Source: Glaciibacter superstes DSM 21135
GTDB lineage: Bacteria > Actinomycetota > Actinomycetes > Actinomycetales > Microbacteriaceae
Reading direction: 5' to 3'
Assembly: GCF_000421145.1 (NCBI RefSeq)
Contig: NZ_ATWH01000007.1
Span: 62,001-126,000 of the forward strand
DNA length: 64,000 bases
This document shows, piece by piece, positions 7,516 through 14,171 of the stretch; the stretch's first letter is position 1, and each line of letters begins with the position of its first letter. The notes under the pieces were generated by a model that did no database searches, was not told the origin of the DNA, and was given only the letters and a program-made list of their open reading frames with translations. The position numbers and the translations under genes are program-made.

Positions 7516-8442
7516 ATGGATACCGTGACGGCTGACGCAGAACTGACCTGGACGCCGCGACTGGCTACGGATGTTCGGCTGACCCTGTCGAGGCTCCGTC
7601 GCGGGCCCGCAGATCCGACCCACCAGGTCGCAGCAGACGGGTCCCTCTGGCGAACAACCCTCACCGACGGCGAACCGACCACCACGCGTCTGACGCAACG
7701 GGGGCTCCATGAGATCCGCTGCGAAGCATACGGACCGGGGGCTGCCCGCGCGGTGGCCGCCGCACCGACGCTGCTCGGCGCTGACGATGACGACGCTGAT
7801 TTCGAGCCAGGGCACCAGGTGCTCGCCGACGCCCACCGGCACTTTCCCGGCCTGCGGATTCCCAAGACCCTCAGCGTGTTCGAGGCACTGGTTCCGGCGA
7901 TTCTCGAGCAGCGGGTCATCTCCATCCAGGCGATGGCCTCGTGGCGGTGGCTCGTCAAAGCGTACGGAACGACGGCGCCAGGGCCGACTCCGGTTCCGAT
8001 GAAGGTCGTCCCCTCTGCGCGCGAGTGGTCACTGATTCCGTCGTGGGACTGGCATCGCGCAGGGGTCGACCCGACCCGCTCGCGCACGGTGGTGACCGCC
8101 GCGCGGGTTGCCGACAGCCTGGAACGGGCGACGACGTTGACAACGGATGCCGCCCAAATCAGACTCCGCGCCGTACCGGGAGTCGGACCCTGGACAGCGG
8201 CGGAAACAGCCCAACGGGCATTCGGCGATGCCGATGCACTGTCGGTCGGCGACTATCACCTGGCTGGATACATCGGTCATGCACTGTTCGGAAAGTCGTT
8301 CACCGACGACGACATGGTCGAAGCGCTTGAGCCGTGGCGCGGGCACCGCTATCGCGTGGTGCGGCTGCTCGAGGCGGCAGGAGTTCCAGGCGCGCCGCGG
8401 CGCGCGCCTCGCATGGCCTTCGTCGATCACCGCTGGCACTGA
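7516..8442 (+). CDS. AlkA-like 3-methyladenine DNA glycosylase (HhH-GPD)
   Basis: A 308-residue monofunctional base-excision glycosylase. The helix-hairpin-helix LRAVPGVGPWTAAE (217-230) is followed by the catalytic Asp246 in SVGDYHL, and the upstream VPAILEQRVISIQAM helix is typical of the AlkA/HhH-GPD fold. No Cys4 iron-sulphur loop follows, which argues against MutY/Nth. It removes alkylated purines. It opens a run of alkylation-repair genes: an ECF sigma factor, Ogt and AlkB follow on the same strand, 74 bp downstream. Confidence 0.87.
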   Translation: MDTVTADAELTWTPRLATDVRLTLSRLRRGPADPTHQVAADGSLWRTTLTDGEPTTTRLTQRGLHEIRCEAYGPGAARAVAAAPTLLGADDDDADFEPGHQVLADAHRHFPGLRIPKTLSVFEALVPAILEQRVISIQAMASWRWLVKAYGTTAPGPTPVPMKVVPSAREWSLIPSWDWHRAGVDPTRSRTVVTAARVADSLERATTLTTDAAQIRLRAVPGVGPWTAAETAQRAFGDADALSVGDYHLAGYIGHALFGKSFTDDDMVEALEPWRGHRYRVVRLLEAAGVPGAPRRAPRMAFVDHRWH

Positions 8443-8480
8443 GCTCCGGAGAAGCCAATGGGAGTGCACAACCGCTCGGT

Positions 8481-8514
8481 TGAACTCACGTTTCGAGGCG
8501 CCGGGGCGTCTACC
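8481..8514 (+). promoter_or_regulatory. Possible ECF-type promoter before sigma-ogt-alkB
   Basis: TGAACTCACG at 8481 and GCGTCTACC ending at 8514 resemble the AAC-containing -35 and CGTC -10 of ECF sigma promoters. The sigma-factor start codons (GTG 8517, ATG 8520) follow at once, so the mRNA would be nearly leaderless. The spacing is a little long for the -35 choice, so this is only a suggestion of autoregulation. Confidence 0.3.
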
Positions 8515-8519
8515 GTGTG

Positions 8520-9017
8520 ATGGAGATGAAACCACCGTTCGAGACGATCGTCACCGAGCACGCCGCCATGGTGCTGCGCGTGTGCCGAGCCGTGCTCGGC
8601 CCACACACCGACGCCGACGACGCCTGGTCTGAGACCTTCCTCGCCGCACTACGCGCCTACCCTGAGCTTCCGGCGAGCGCCAACGTCGAAGCCTGGCTCG
8701 TCACCATCGCCCATCGCAAAGCCATCGACGTCACCCGTGCGAGGCAACGTCACGCCATCCCCACCGACACTGTGCCAGAACGGCCATCCACCATCGGCAA
8801 CCCCGGCAGCGCCGACCACGATCTCTGGAACACCGTCAAGGCGCTTCCGACCAAACAACGCCAGGCGGTCGCGTACCACTACCTCGGCGGACTGCCGTAC
8901 CAGGAGATCGCAGAAATCCTTGGTGGAACAACGGATGCCGCGCGGCGCGCCGCCGCTGACGGCATCAAGAACCTGCGCACCACACTGAGGCACCCCGTGA
9001 AAGAAGCCAAAGAATGA
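8520..9017 (+). CDS. ECF sigma factor (sigma-70 family) of alkylation-repair operon
   Basis: A 165-residue two-domain sigma factor. Region 2 reads HAAMVLRVCRAVLGPHTDADDAWSETF in substance (residues ~12-40), region 4 has LPTKQRQAVAYHYLGGLPY followed by QEIAEILGGTTDAARRAAADG (~105-150). It directs RNA polymerase to its own promoter class. Its stop overlaps the ogt start by 4 bp (ATGA), so ogt occupies the place normally held by an anti-sigma gene. Starts at GTG 8517, ATG 8520 or ATG 8526 are all possible. No dedicated anti-sigma factor is adjacent, so how activity is held back is unclear; the Ogt N-terminal extension is one candidate. Confidence 0.85.
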   Translation: MEMKPPFETIVTEHAAMVLRVCRAVLGPHTDADDAWSETFLAALRAYPELPASANVEAWLVTIAHRKAIDVTRARQRHAIPTDTVPERPSTIGNPGSADHDLWNTVKALPTKQRQAVAYHYLGGLPYQEIAEILGGTTDAARRAAADGIKNLRTTLRHPVKEAKE

Positions 9018-9664
9018 ACGACACAACCCACCCCAGTGCACCCGACAACAGCAGGGCAGTCGCCGACTTTTCGACGCAACTTCTCGCTGCCACCGAGCCC
9101 GCGCCAGAACACCTCCGCCTCCTGCACCAGCGGCTCGAGAACTCGGCCGATGCCGCCGGCATCCTGGACATCGCCTACACGACGATCGACAGCCCGGTCG
9201 GGCCTCTCCTCCTCGCCGCCACGGAGAAGGGTCTCCTTCGCGTAGCCTTCGAGGTCGAGGATCACGACACCGTACTCGAGAAGCTCCAGAGCAAAGTGAG
9301 CCCGCGAATCCTTCGTGCGCCGAGGCGCCTCGACATCGCCGCCAGGGAGATCGACGACTACTTCGCCAGGCGGCGCACCGCCTTCGACCTGCCGCTCGAC
9401 TACTCGCTCTCAAGGGGCTTCCGTGGAATTGTGCAACGGCATCTGCCCGAGATCGCCTACGGCAGCACGCAGAGCTACAAGGAGGTCGCCGAACTCGTCG
9501 GGAACCCACACGCCGTGCGGGCCGTCGGCACGGCCTGCGCCACCAACCCACTGCCGATCGTGGTTCCCTGCCATCGCGTGCTCCGCACCGACGGGACTCT
9601 CGGCGGCTACGTCGGCGGCCTCGAAGCGAAGACCGCGCTGCTCACGCTCGAGTCGGTAGCGTGA
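9014..9664 (+). CDS. ogt: Methylated-DNA-protein cysteine methyltransferase with N-terminal extension
   Basis: A 216-residue suicide repair protein that transfers alkyl groups from O6-alkylguanine to its own cysteine. The active-site motif is VVPCHRV with acceptor Cys186, preceded by the helix-turn-helix Arg finger region (SYKEVAELVGNPHAVRAVG) and followed by GTLGGYVGGLEAK. Standard Ogt begins near IAYTTIDSPVGPLLLAA (residue ~52), so the first ~50 residues, with an amphipathic LRLLHQRLENSADAAG helix, are extra. Start and stop each overlap neighbours by 4 bp (sigma factor upstream, alkB downstream), showing a tightly coupled operon. Confidence 0.93.
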   Translation: MNDTTHPSAPDNSRAVADFSTQLLAATEPAPEHLRLLHQRLENSADAAGILDIAYTTIDSPVGPLLLAATEKGLLRVAFEVEDHDTVLEKLQSKVSPRILRAPRRLDIAAREIDDYFARRRTAFDLPLDYSLSRGFRGIVQRHLPEIAYGSTQSYKEVAELVGNPHAVRAVGTACATNPLPIVVPCHRVLRTDGTLGGYVGGLEAKTALLTLESVA

Positions 9665-10356
9665 TAGCTGTGAGCCGACTGTTCTCCGACGACTTCCTGT
9701 CCTCCGATGGCGCGCCAGGGCGATTGCGCCGAGAGCTCGCACCCGGCGCAGTGCACCTTCCAGACTGGCTGACCCTCGAGCAGCAGCGCTGGATCGTCGG
9801 GCAGTTTCACAACTGGGTTGCCGGGCCGGTTCCGATCCGGGCGGCGAAGGTGCGGGGTCACGAGATGTCGGTACGCACGGTCTGCCTCGGCTGGCACTGG
9901 CAGCCGTACACGTACACGCGCGAAGCCACCGACGTCAACGGCAACCGGGTGCTCGATTTCCCAGACTGGATGGTGCGACTGGGGCGCAAGGCACTGGTCG
10001 AATCCTCCGACGACTCCAGCGCGGGCGACGACTACACACCCGACACAGCGCTGGTGAACTACTACGACGAGACCGCGCGGATGGGTATGCACCAGGACCG
10101 CGACGAGCGGTCGCGCGCGCCGGTGGTGTCACTCTCGATCGGCGACAGCTGCGTATTCCGGTTCGGGAATACCGAGAACCGCAACCGTCCGTACGAAGAC
10201 GTCGAACTGGCATCCGGTGATCTCTTCGTTTTCGGCGGGCCGTCTCGCCTCGCCTACCACGGCATCACTCGGGTGCACCCCGGCAGCGCTCCAGACGGAT
10301 GCGGCCTGGGCGCCGGGCGCATCAACATCACCATGCGCGTCACCGGCCTCGGCTGA
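9661..10356 (+). CDS. alkB: AlkB-like 2-oxoglutarate/Fe(II) DNA dioxygenase
   Basis: A 231-residue oxidative demethylase. Fe(II) ligands are His144 and Asp146 (GMHQDRDE) and His200 (AYHGITRV); 2-oxoglutarate is held by Arg220 and Arg226 in RINITMR. The nucleotide-recognition lid contains VNYYDETARMG. It removes N1-methyladenine and N3-methylcytosine lesions. The GTG start overlaps the ogt stop (GTGA). It completes direct-reversal repair next to a base-excision glycosylase and a sigma factor. It converges on the sigma/anti-sigma fusion gene, with 17 bp between stops and no hairpin terminator visible. Confidence 0.93.
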   Translation: MIAVSRLFSDDFLSSDGAPGRLRRELAPGAVHLPDWLTLEQQRWIVGQFHNWVAGPVPIRAAKVRGHEMSVRTVCLGWHWQPYTYTREATDVNGNRVLDFPDWMVRLGRKALVESSDDSSAGDDYTPDTALVNYYDETARMGMHQDRDERSRAPVVSLSIGDSCVFRFGNTENRNRPYEDVELASGDLFVFGGPSRLAYHGITRVHPGSAPDGCGLGAGRINITMRVTGLG

Positions 10357-10373
10357 TTGCGGTCACGCGGTTC

Positions 10374-12356
10374 CTACTCGGACAGCAATGGAGGAACCGT
10401 GTAAGTGAACTCGGGCCCGAACCGGTTGCCGTCTGAGTAGCGAACAGCGATCACGTCACCTACGAACAAGCCCTCGAGCGACAGCCAGCGCGTCTGACCC
10501 GAATCGTCGAGAATTCTCGAATCCCACAGCGATTCCCTGCTCAATGACCGCCACTCGACCTCGGCCTTGGCAACGCCCCAGATGCGGAGGACCAACAGGG
10601 ATGTCCTCTCGATCTGTGGGGGCTGGAGAATCTCGAATGGTTGGGGCTCGCTCAGGGCAGAGACCGCATCACCGTGCCGTTCCCGGCCTGCAATCGTGTA
10701 GGAGCCGGCGCCCAGCATGTCGAGTGATGCATTCCACGCACCGATCTCGTTGACCTCGATTGTGAGGCTGGGCTCGCCAGGTTCAGCAATACCAGCTGCC
10801 GCGAACGGCTGATCCGGGGATTCCGCTGGCAGGATGAACAACTCCATGACCGACCCCGGAGTAGCCATCCCTTCTATCGTCGGGTAGTAGAGGCCGCCGC
10901 CATTGTCGATCGGTCCGATCTCGGGCGTCGCAAGCTCCGGATCTCCCGGGTCTGTCGGGTCTGTCGGGTCTGTGGGGTCTGTGGGATCCACAGGCTCAAC
11001 CGGATCGACCGGCCCCACGGGTTCGGTGTCCACCCCATCCGGAACCGTCGTCTCCGGTGACGGATCTGCGGCGGGCGGCACTCTCGGTTCAGTGGCGTCT
11101 CCGCGGTCGGGAGCCGGGAAATCCGGCGCGGGCGGCGCGGGAATGACCGGCGGGGTAACCGGCGCCGCAACGACGTCGTCCGTGTCCGTGGTGACGCCCG
11201 GAGCGGCGATGACCGCGTCTGGGCCAGTGGGCGGGCCGGGAAACAGAGTCGGCCCCAGCGTGACGGCGACCACGACGGTGGCAGCGAGCGCGAGCGTGGC
11301 GGCAACAGCCGTGACCACACCGGCAGACGTCAGCGCAATGCCCGTGCCCACGCTGGATGCCGCCGTCGTTGCCGCACCGGCACCGGCCGAGCCCGCACCA
11401 GCCGAGCCCGTACCAGCAGCGGTCGAACCGGCTGCGCTCGCGCCCACGACCGTCGCGCCACCCGTGACCGCAGCCGGCATGCCGACCGCCATCACAACAT
11501 CCGTCGCCCCGGTCTGTAGCCAGGTCGTGTACGCGGCGGCCCCGCCGATGCCCGCCGCGAGCGGCAGCAGCACGAGCGCAAGACGCGACCCGACCTCCTT
11601 CGCCTCCGCGGCGACGATGGTGCACTTCGCGCAGCCATCGAGGTGCCCCTCGACCTGCAGTGTCTCTCTTTGTCCAAGGCCGCCGCGGGCATAACTGCCG
11701 AGGCGCTCGATGGTGAAACGGCACTCCGGTGAGGTGTCGGCCGAGTTCAGGTGCGCCTGGATCCAGCCGCGACGCAAGCCCTCCCTCGCCCGATAGCAGA
11801 GTGCCGCCGCGCCGTTGGCACTCATGCCGAGCAACGGCCCGATCTGCTGCGGGGTCATCGCCTCGACCTCGCTGTACCAGAGGGCCTCCTGCCATCGGGT
11901 GGGCAGAGACCGGAACGCGGTCGCGGTCAGGCTGCGGTCAAGAGCGTCGATGGATGCCTGTTCGCTCGTCTCCGGATCTTCGAACGACTCGAGGGTGTCG
12001 ATCGAGGTCTCCCGCCGCGCGCGCCCCCACGACGATGCGGTGTTGCGGATGGTCGTGAACAGGTACGGACGGAAGGCGCCCGTCGGTCCCTTGCCTTTTT
12101 GGAGCTGCTGGTAGATGCGGGTGAACGCCTCAGAAACCAGGTCATCCGGGTCGAGACTCGACGTGAACGACCTGGCGACCGTTCGGCCGGCGGCTGCGTG
12201 ACGGCGCCAGAGGCCGGCGAACGCATTCGCGTCACCGCCCCGTGCCCGTTCGATGAGGTCGGTGTCTGAGATCGAATCGAACGCAAAGCTGCCGGTCGGG
12301 TCTACCGGGTGAACGGGGCCGGCGGGGTCGGCGGGGTCGGCAAGCGCACTGGACAT
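10374..12356 (-). CDS. ECF sigma factor fused to membrane anti-sigma and extracellular domain
   Basis: A 660-residue protein. An ECF sigma module (region 2 about 35-100; region 4 about 150-200, MTPQQIGPLLGMSANGAAAL) is followed by an anti-sigma zinc module with His238, Cys242 and Cys245 (HLDGCAKC). Two hydrophobic segments follow (about 259-280 and a longer one after an Ala/Gly/Thr linker), then a Pro/Asp-rich repeat (DPTDPTDPTDPTDPGDP), then a ~170-residue beta-rich C-terminal domain likely outside the cell. The start at MSSALADP has AGGAGG nine bases upstream. Sigma and its inhibitor are thus one polypeptide, so proteolysis would probably be needed for release. Confidence 0.85.
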   Translation of the reverse strand: MSSALADPADPAGPVHPVDPTGSFAFDSISDTDLIERARGGDANAFAGLWRRHAAAGRTVARSFTSSLDPDDLVSEAFTRIYQQLQKGKGPTGAFRPYLFTTIRNTASSWGRARRETSIDTLESFEDPETSEQASIDALDRSLTATAFRSLPTRWQEALWYSEVEAMTPQQIGPLLGMSANGAAALCYRAREGLRRGWIQAHLNSADTSPECRFTIERLGSYARGGLGQRETLQVEGHLDGCAKCTIVAAEAKEVGSRLALVLLPLAAGIGGAAAYTTWLQTGATDVVMAVGMPAAVTGGATVVGASAAGSTAAGTGSAGAGSAGAGAATTAASSVGTGIALTSAGVVTAVAATLALAATVVVAVTLGPTLFPGPPTGPDAVIAAPGVTTDTDDVVAAPVTPPVIPAPPAPDFPAPDRGDATEPRVPPAADPSPETTVPDGVDTEPVGPVDPVEPVDPTDPTDPTDPTDPGDPELATPEIGPIDNGGGLYYPTIEGMATPGSVMELFILPAESPDQPFAAAGIAEPGEPSLTIEVNEIGAWNASLDMLGAGSYTIAGRERHGDAVSALSEPQPFEILQPPQIERTSLLVLRIWGVAKAEVEWRSLSRESLWDSRILDDSGQTRWLSLEGLFVGDVIAVRYSDGNRFGPEFTYTVPPLLSE

Positions 12357-12376
12357 ACTGCGCTCCCTCCTGACGG

Positions 12377-12418
12377 CTCGATACTGACAGCTCGATAGCG
12401 ACGGTTCGATACTGACGA
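12377..12418 (-). repeat. Three tandem 14-bp repeats in 5' leader of the sigma/anti-sigma gene
   Basis: Units at 12377-12390, 12391-12404 and 12405-12418 follow the pattern (C/T)TCGATA(C/G)(T/C)GAC(A/G)G and abut each other without spacers. They lie directly upstream of the ribosome-binding site of the fusion gene. They could bind a regulator side by side (14-bp phase) or act in the RNA leader. Confidence 0.6.
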
Positions 12419-12653
12419 CGGGCATCCTGCAGCGTGTTTACGCGCATTCGGAACCCGAACCGACGATCTCGAACGGACGGTCTCACACTAAGAGACTCCG
12501 ATCCGTCGGAATCATGACGCCGGTGTTGGTCATTTTCCTGTACCACGTCGCTTCTGCACAACTCGGTTTTGCACAACCCGGCGGAAAATTCTTGGGGAAC
12601 CCGCGTCATGAATCGAATGGTGTGGCGTCTCTTGGGGTGAAGGAGTACGAATC

Positions 12654-12764
12654 ATGAACAGCACGCTGACGGTCTTGATCATCGCCCTCGGGATGACATC
12701 TGTCGCCCTGGCGGCGGCATCGCTGTGGCTTCAACGCCCCCGTTATCGGAGGTCGAAGCCATGA
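12654..12764 (+). CDS. Small single-span membrane protein (36 aa)
   Basis: A short ORF with a strong AAGGAG eight bases before ATG. It encodes MNSTLTVLIIALGMTSVALA, then AASLWLQRPRYRRSKP, i.e. one transmembrane helix and a basic cytoplasmic tail, the usual design of bacterial small membrane proteins. Its stop overlaps the ATG of a second tiny ORF. It is divergent from the sigma/anti-sigma fusion, and a GGAACCC...CGTCATGAATC stretch upstream could be an ECF-type promoter. No known family is recognised. Confidence 0.5.
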   Translation: MNSTLTVLIIALGMTSVALAAASLWLQRPRYRRSKP

Positions 12765-12844
12765 GCGCGTGCAGCGAGACCCGCGTGCATGACCGCATTT
12801 CGTCTGCCCGACGCCTGATCCGGACCCGAACGACGATCAGGTAG
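12761..12844 (+). CDS. Tiny basic ORF coupled to the small membrane protein
   Basis: A 27-residue frame (MSACSETRVHDRISSARRLI then RTRTTIR) whose ATG overlaps the preceding stop codon by 4 bp, the pattern of translational coupling. It is strongly basic and has no recognisable domain. It may be noise at the end of the small-protein transcript. Confidence 0.2.
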   Translation: MSACSETRVHDRISSARRLIRTRTTIR

Positions 12845-12966
12845 AGGCCTTCACTGCCCTTGCTCGGGGGAACGCATGTGGCGTGAGGGAAAACCGGGGG
12901 TCTGCGCTCACGCGCGGGCCCCTTTCCCGTCTGTTCGCAGCCCACGCGCTGGATTAGTCTGGCTGC

Positions 12967-13611
12967 ATGCCCCCCGTGAGAATCCCATCTGGCGATCGCC
13001 CGCTCGAATACGGCGTCCCAGGGCATCCGCTGGTCGTCGTTGTGCACGACTGGTACGGCCGCCTGCCTGGGCTCGCCGACTACGGGGCCGCACTCGCCGA
13101 GCAGGGCTTCCATGTTCTCGTGCCCGATTTCTACAACGGATGGGCGACAGACGACGAGCAGGAAGCCGAAGCCCTGCTCGACAAGCTGGAACTGCTGCCC
13201 TCTATCGATGCGATCGAAGCGCTCGTGCAGCGGGCGCGTTCCGAAGGAACCAGGCGCGTTGCGGTCGTCGGCTTCTCGATGGGCGGCTGGCTGGCGCTCT
13301 CGCACGCGACCGGGGGTACTGTCGACGCGGTCGTTGCCTACTACGCGACACTCGGCGAGCAGGAACACCGCATCGTGCCGTGCCCTGTGCAGCTGCACTT
13401 CGCCGAAGACGACGCCTGGGAGGTGAACGGCGACCCCGACTCGTTCGTCGCGCGACTCGAAGACGACGGAACGACCACCGTGCGCTACGACTACCCTGGC
13501 ACCGGGCACTCGTTCGCGAACGCGAGCATTCCGGCGAAGTTCAATGCGACCGCAGCCGCGCTGGCCTTCGCCCGAACCGCGAGCTTCCTCGATCGACAGC
13601 TCGCCGGCTGA
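12967..13611 (+). CDS. Dienelactone-hydrolase-family protein
   Basis: A 214-residue single-domain alpha/beta hydrolase with the DLH plan: VVVVHDWYG, then VLVPDFYNGWATDDEQEAE, then the nucleophile elbow GFSMGGW (Ser104), FAEDDAWEV for the acid and GTGHSFAN for the His. Classical dienelactone hydrolase uses Cys; here the position is Ser, as in many DLH-family esterases of unknown substrate. It is flanked by small membrane ORFs on the left and a DinB-like gene converging from the right. No aromatic-degradation genes are nearby, so a chlorocatechol-pathway role is unlikely. Confidence 0.85.
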   Translation: MPPVRIPSGDRPLEYGVPGHPLVVVVHDWYGRLPGLADYGAALAEQGFHVLVPDFYNGWATDDEQEAEALLDKLELLPSIDAIEALVQRARSEGTRRVAVVGFSMGGWLALSHATGGTVDAVVAYYATLGEQEHRIVPCPVQLHFAEDDAWEVNGDPDSFVARLEDDGTTTVRYDYPGTGHSFANASIPAKFNATAAALAFARTASFLDRQLAG

Positions 13612-13636
13612 TGCGGCGGCGGATTTCCCGCTGCGC

Positions 13637-14164
13637 TCAACCGGTTGCGCCCCCGACGTCGTGCAGGTGGTGCACCGGGTCGTGCACGAAGTACCTCCCA
13701 AGCGTCGTGACGGTGAACACGGCGCCATCTCCACGGCGCCCGGTTCTCTCGAGTGCGTCGCCCGGCACGACGGTGAACGCGTCGGCGACGGATGCCGCGG
13801 CATCCGTCAGCTCGTCGGCCACCCGCATCGGGTCCTGCTCGTTGTAGCGCTCGGCTCCTGCCGTCTCGTCCTGGTTCCAGTTGGCGAACTGCGGACCGTT
13901 CTCGGCCAGCATCAGCGCCAGCCGCACTTCGAAGAGGCGGAAGACGTCGCGCACGTGGGCGGCGTACTCGAGCGCGGACCAGGTGTGATCGTTCGGCCGT
14001 ACCCGCACATCCGGTCGCGCGAGCACCGACGGCCATGCGCCCGCGTTGGCCCGCACCAGGCCGGGGATGTCGGCGAGGTCGACGACTGAAGCGTCAAAAC
14101 CGCACTCTGCGCAGGGGCGTTCGAGCACCCAGGTCCAGTCTTTGGTATCTGGTGGGATCGTCAT
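13637..14164 (-). CDS. DinB-family four-helix protein
   Basis: A 175-residue DinB/YfiT-like protein. Metal-ligand histidines of the four-helix bundle appear in WSALEYAAHVRDVFRLFEVR and at the end in FVHDPVHHLHDVGG. The N-terminus has TIPPDTKDWTWVLERPCAEC followed by GFDASVVDL, typical of the actinobacterial methyltransferase-like DinB group; some relatives are mycothiol- or bacillithiol-dependent transferases. The ATG lies eight bases after the stop of the lipoprotein gene on the same strand, so it is probably translated from the same mRNA. The substrate is unknown. Confidence 0.82.
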   Translation of the reverse strand: MTIPPDTKDWTWVLERPCAECGFDASVVDLADIPGLVRANAGAWPSVLARPDVRVRPNDHTWSALEYAAHVRDVFRLFEVRLALMLAENGPQFANWNQDETAGAERYNEQDPMRVADELTDAAASVADAFTVVPGDALERTGRRGDGAVFTVTTLGRYFVHDPVHHLHDVGGATG

Positions 14165-14171
14165 GGGTTGA

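Noticed and set aside
10903-11694. Plus-strand Gly/Ser/Thr-rich frame that looks like a cell-wall or collagen-like protein
   Set aside because: Produced by the repetitive DPT/Ala-rich coding of the sigma/anti-sigma fusion on the other strand; lacks a signal peptide and start.
13612-13636. Missing tRNA or ncRNA in short gaps
   Set aside because: Short gaps were read for cloverleaf or conserved RNA folds; only the tRNA-Gly at 2289 and simple hairpins were found.
12679-13803. Minus-strand open frame of 374 codons opposite the dienelactone-hydrolase-like gene
   Set aside because: Low-complexity basic composition, no start signal, and it would eliminate a well-formed hydrolase on the plus strand.
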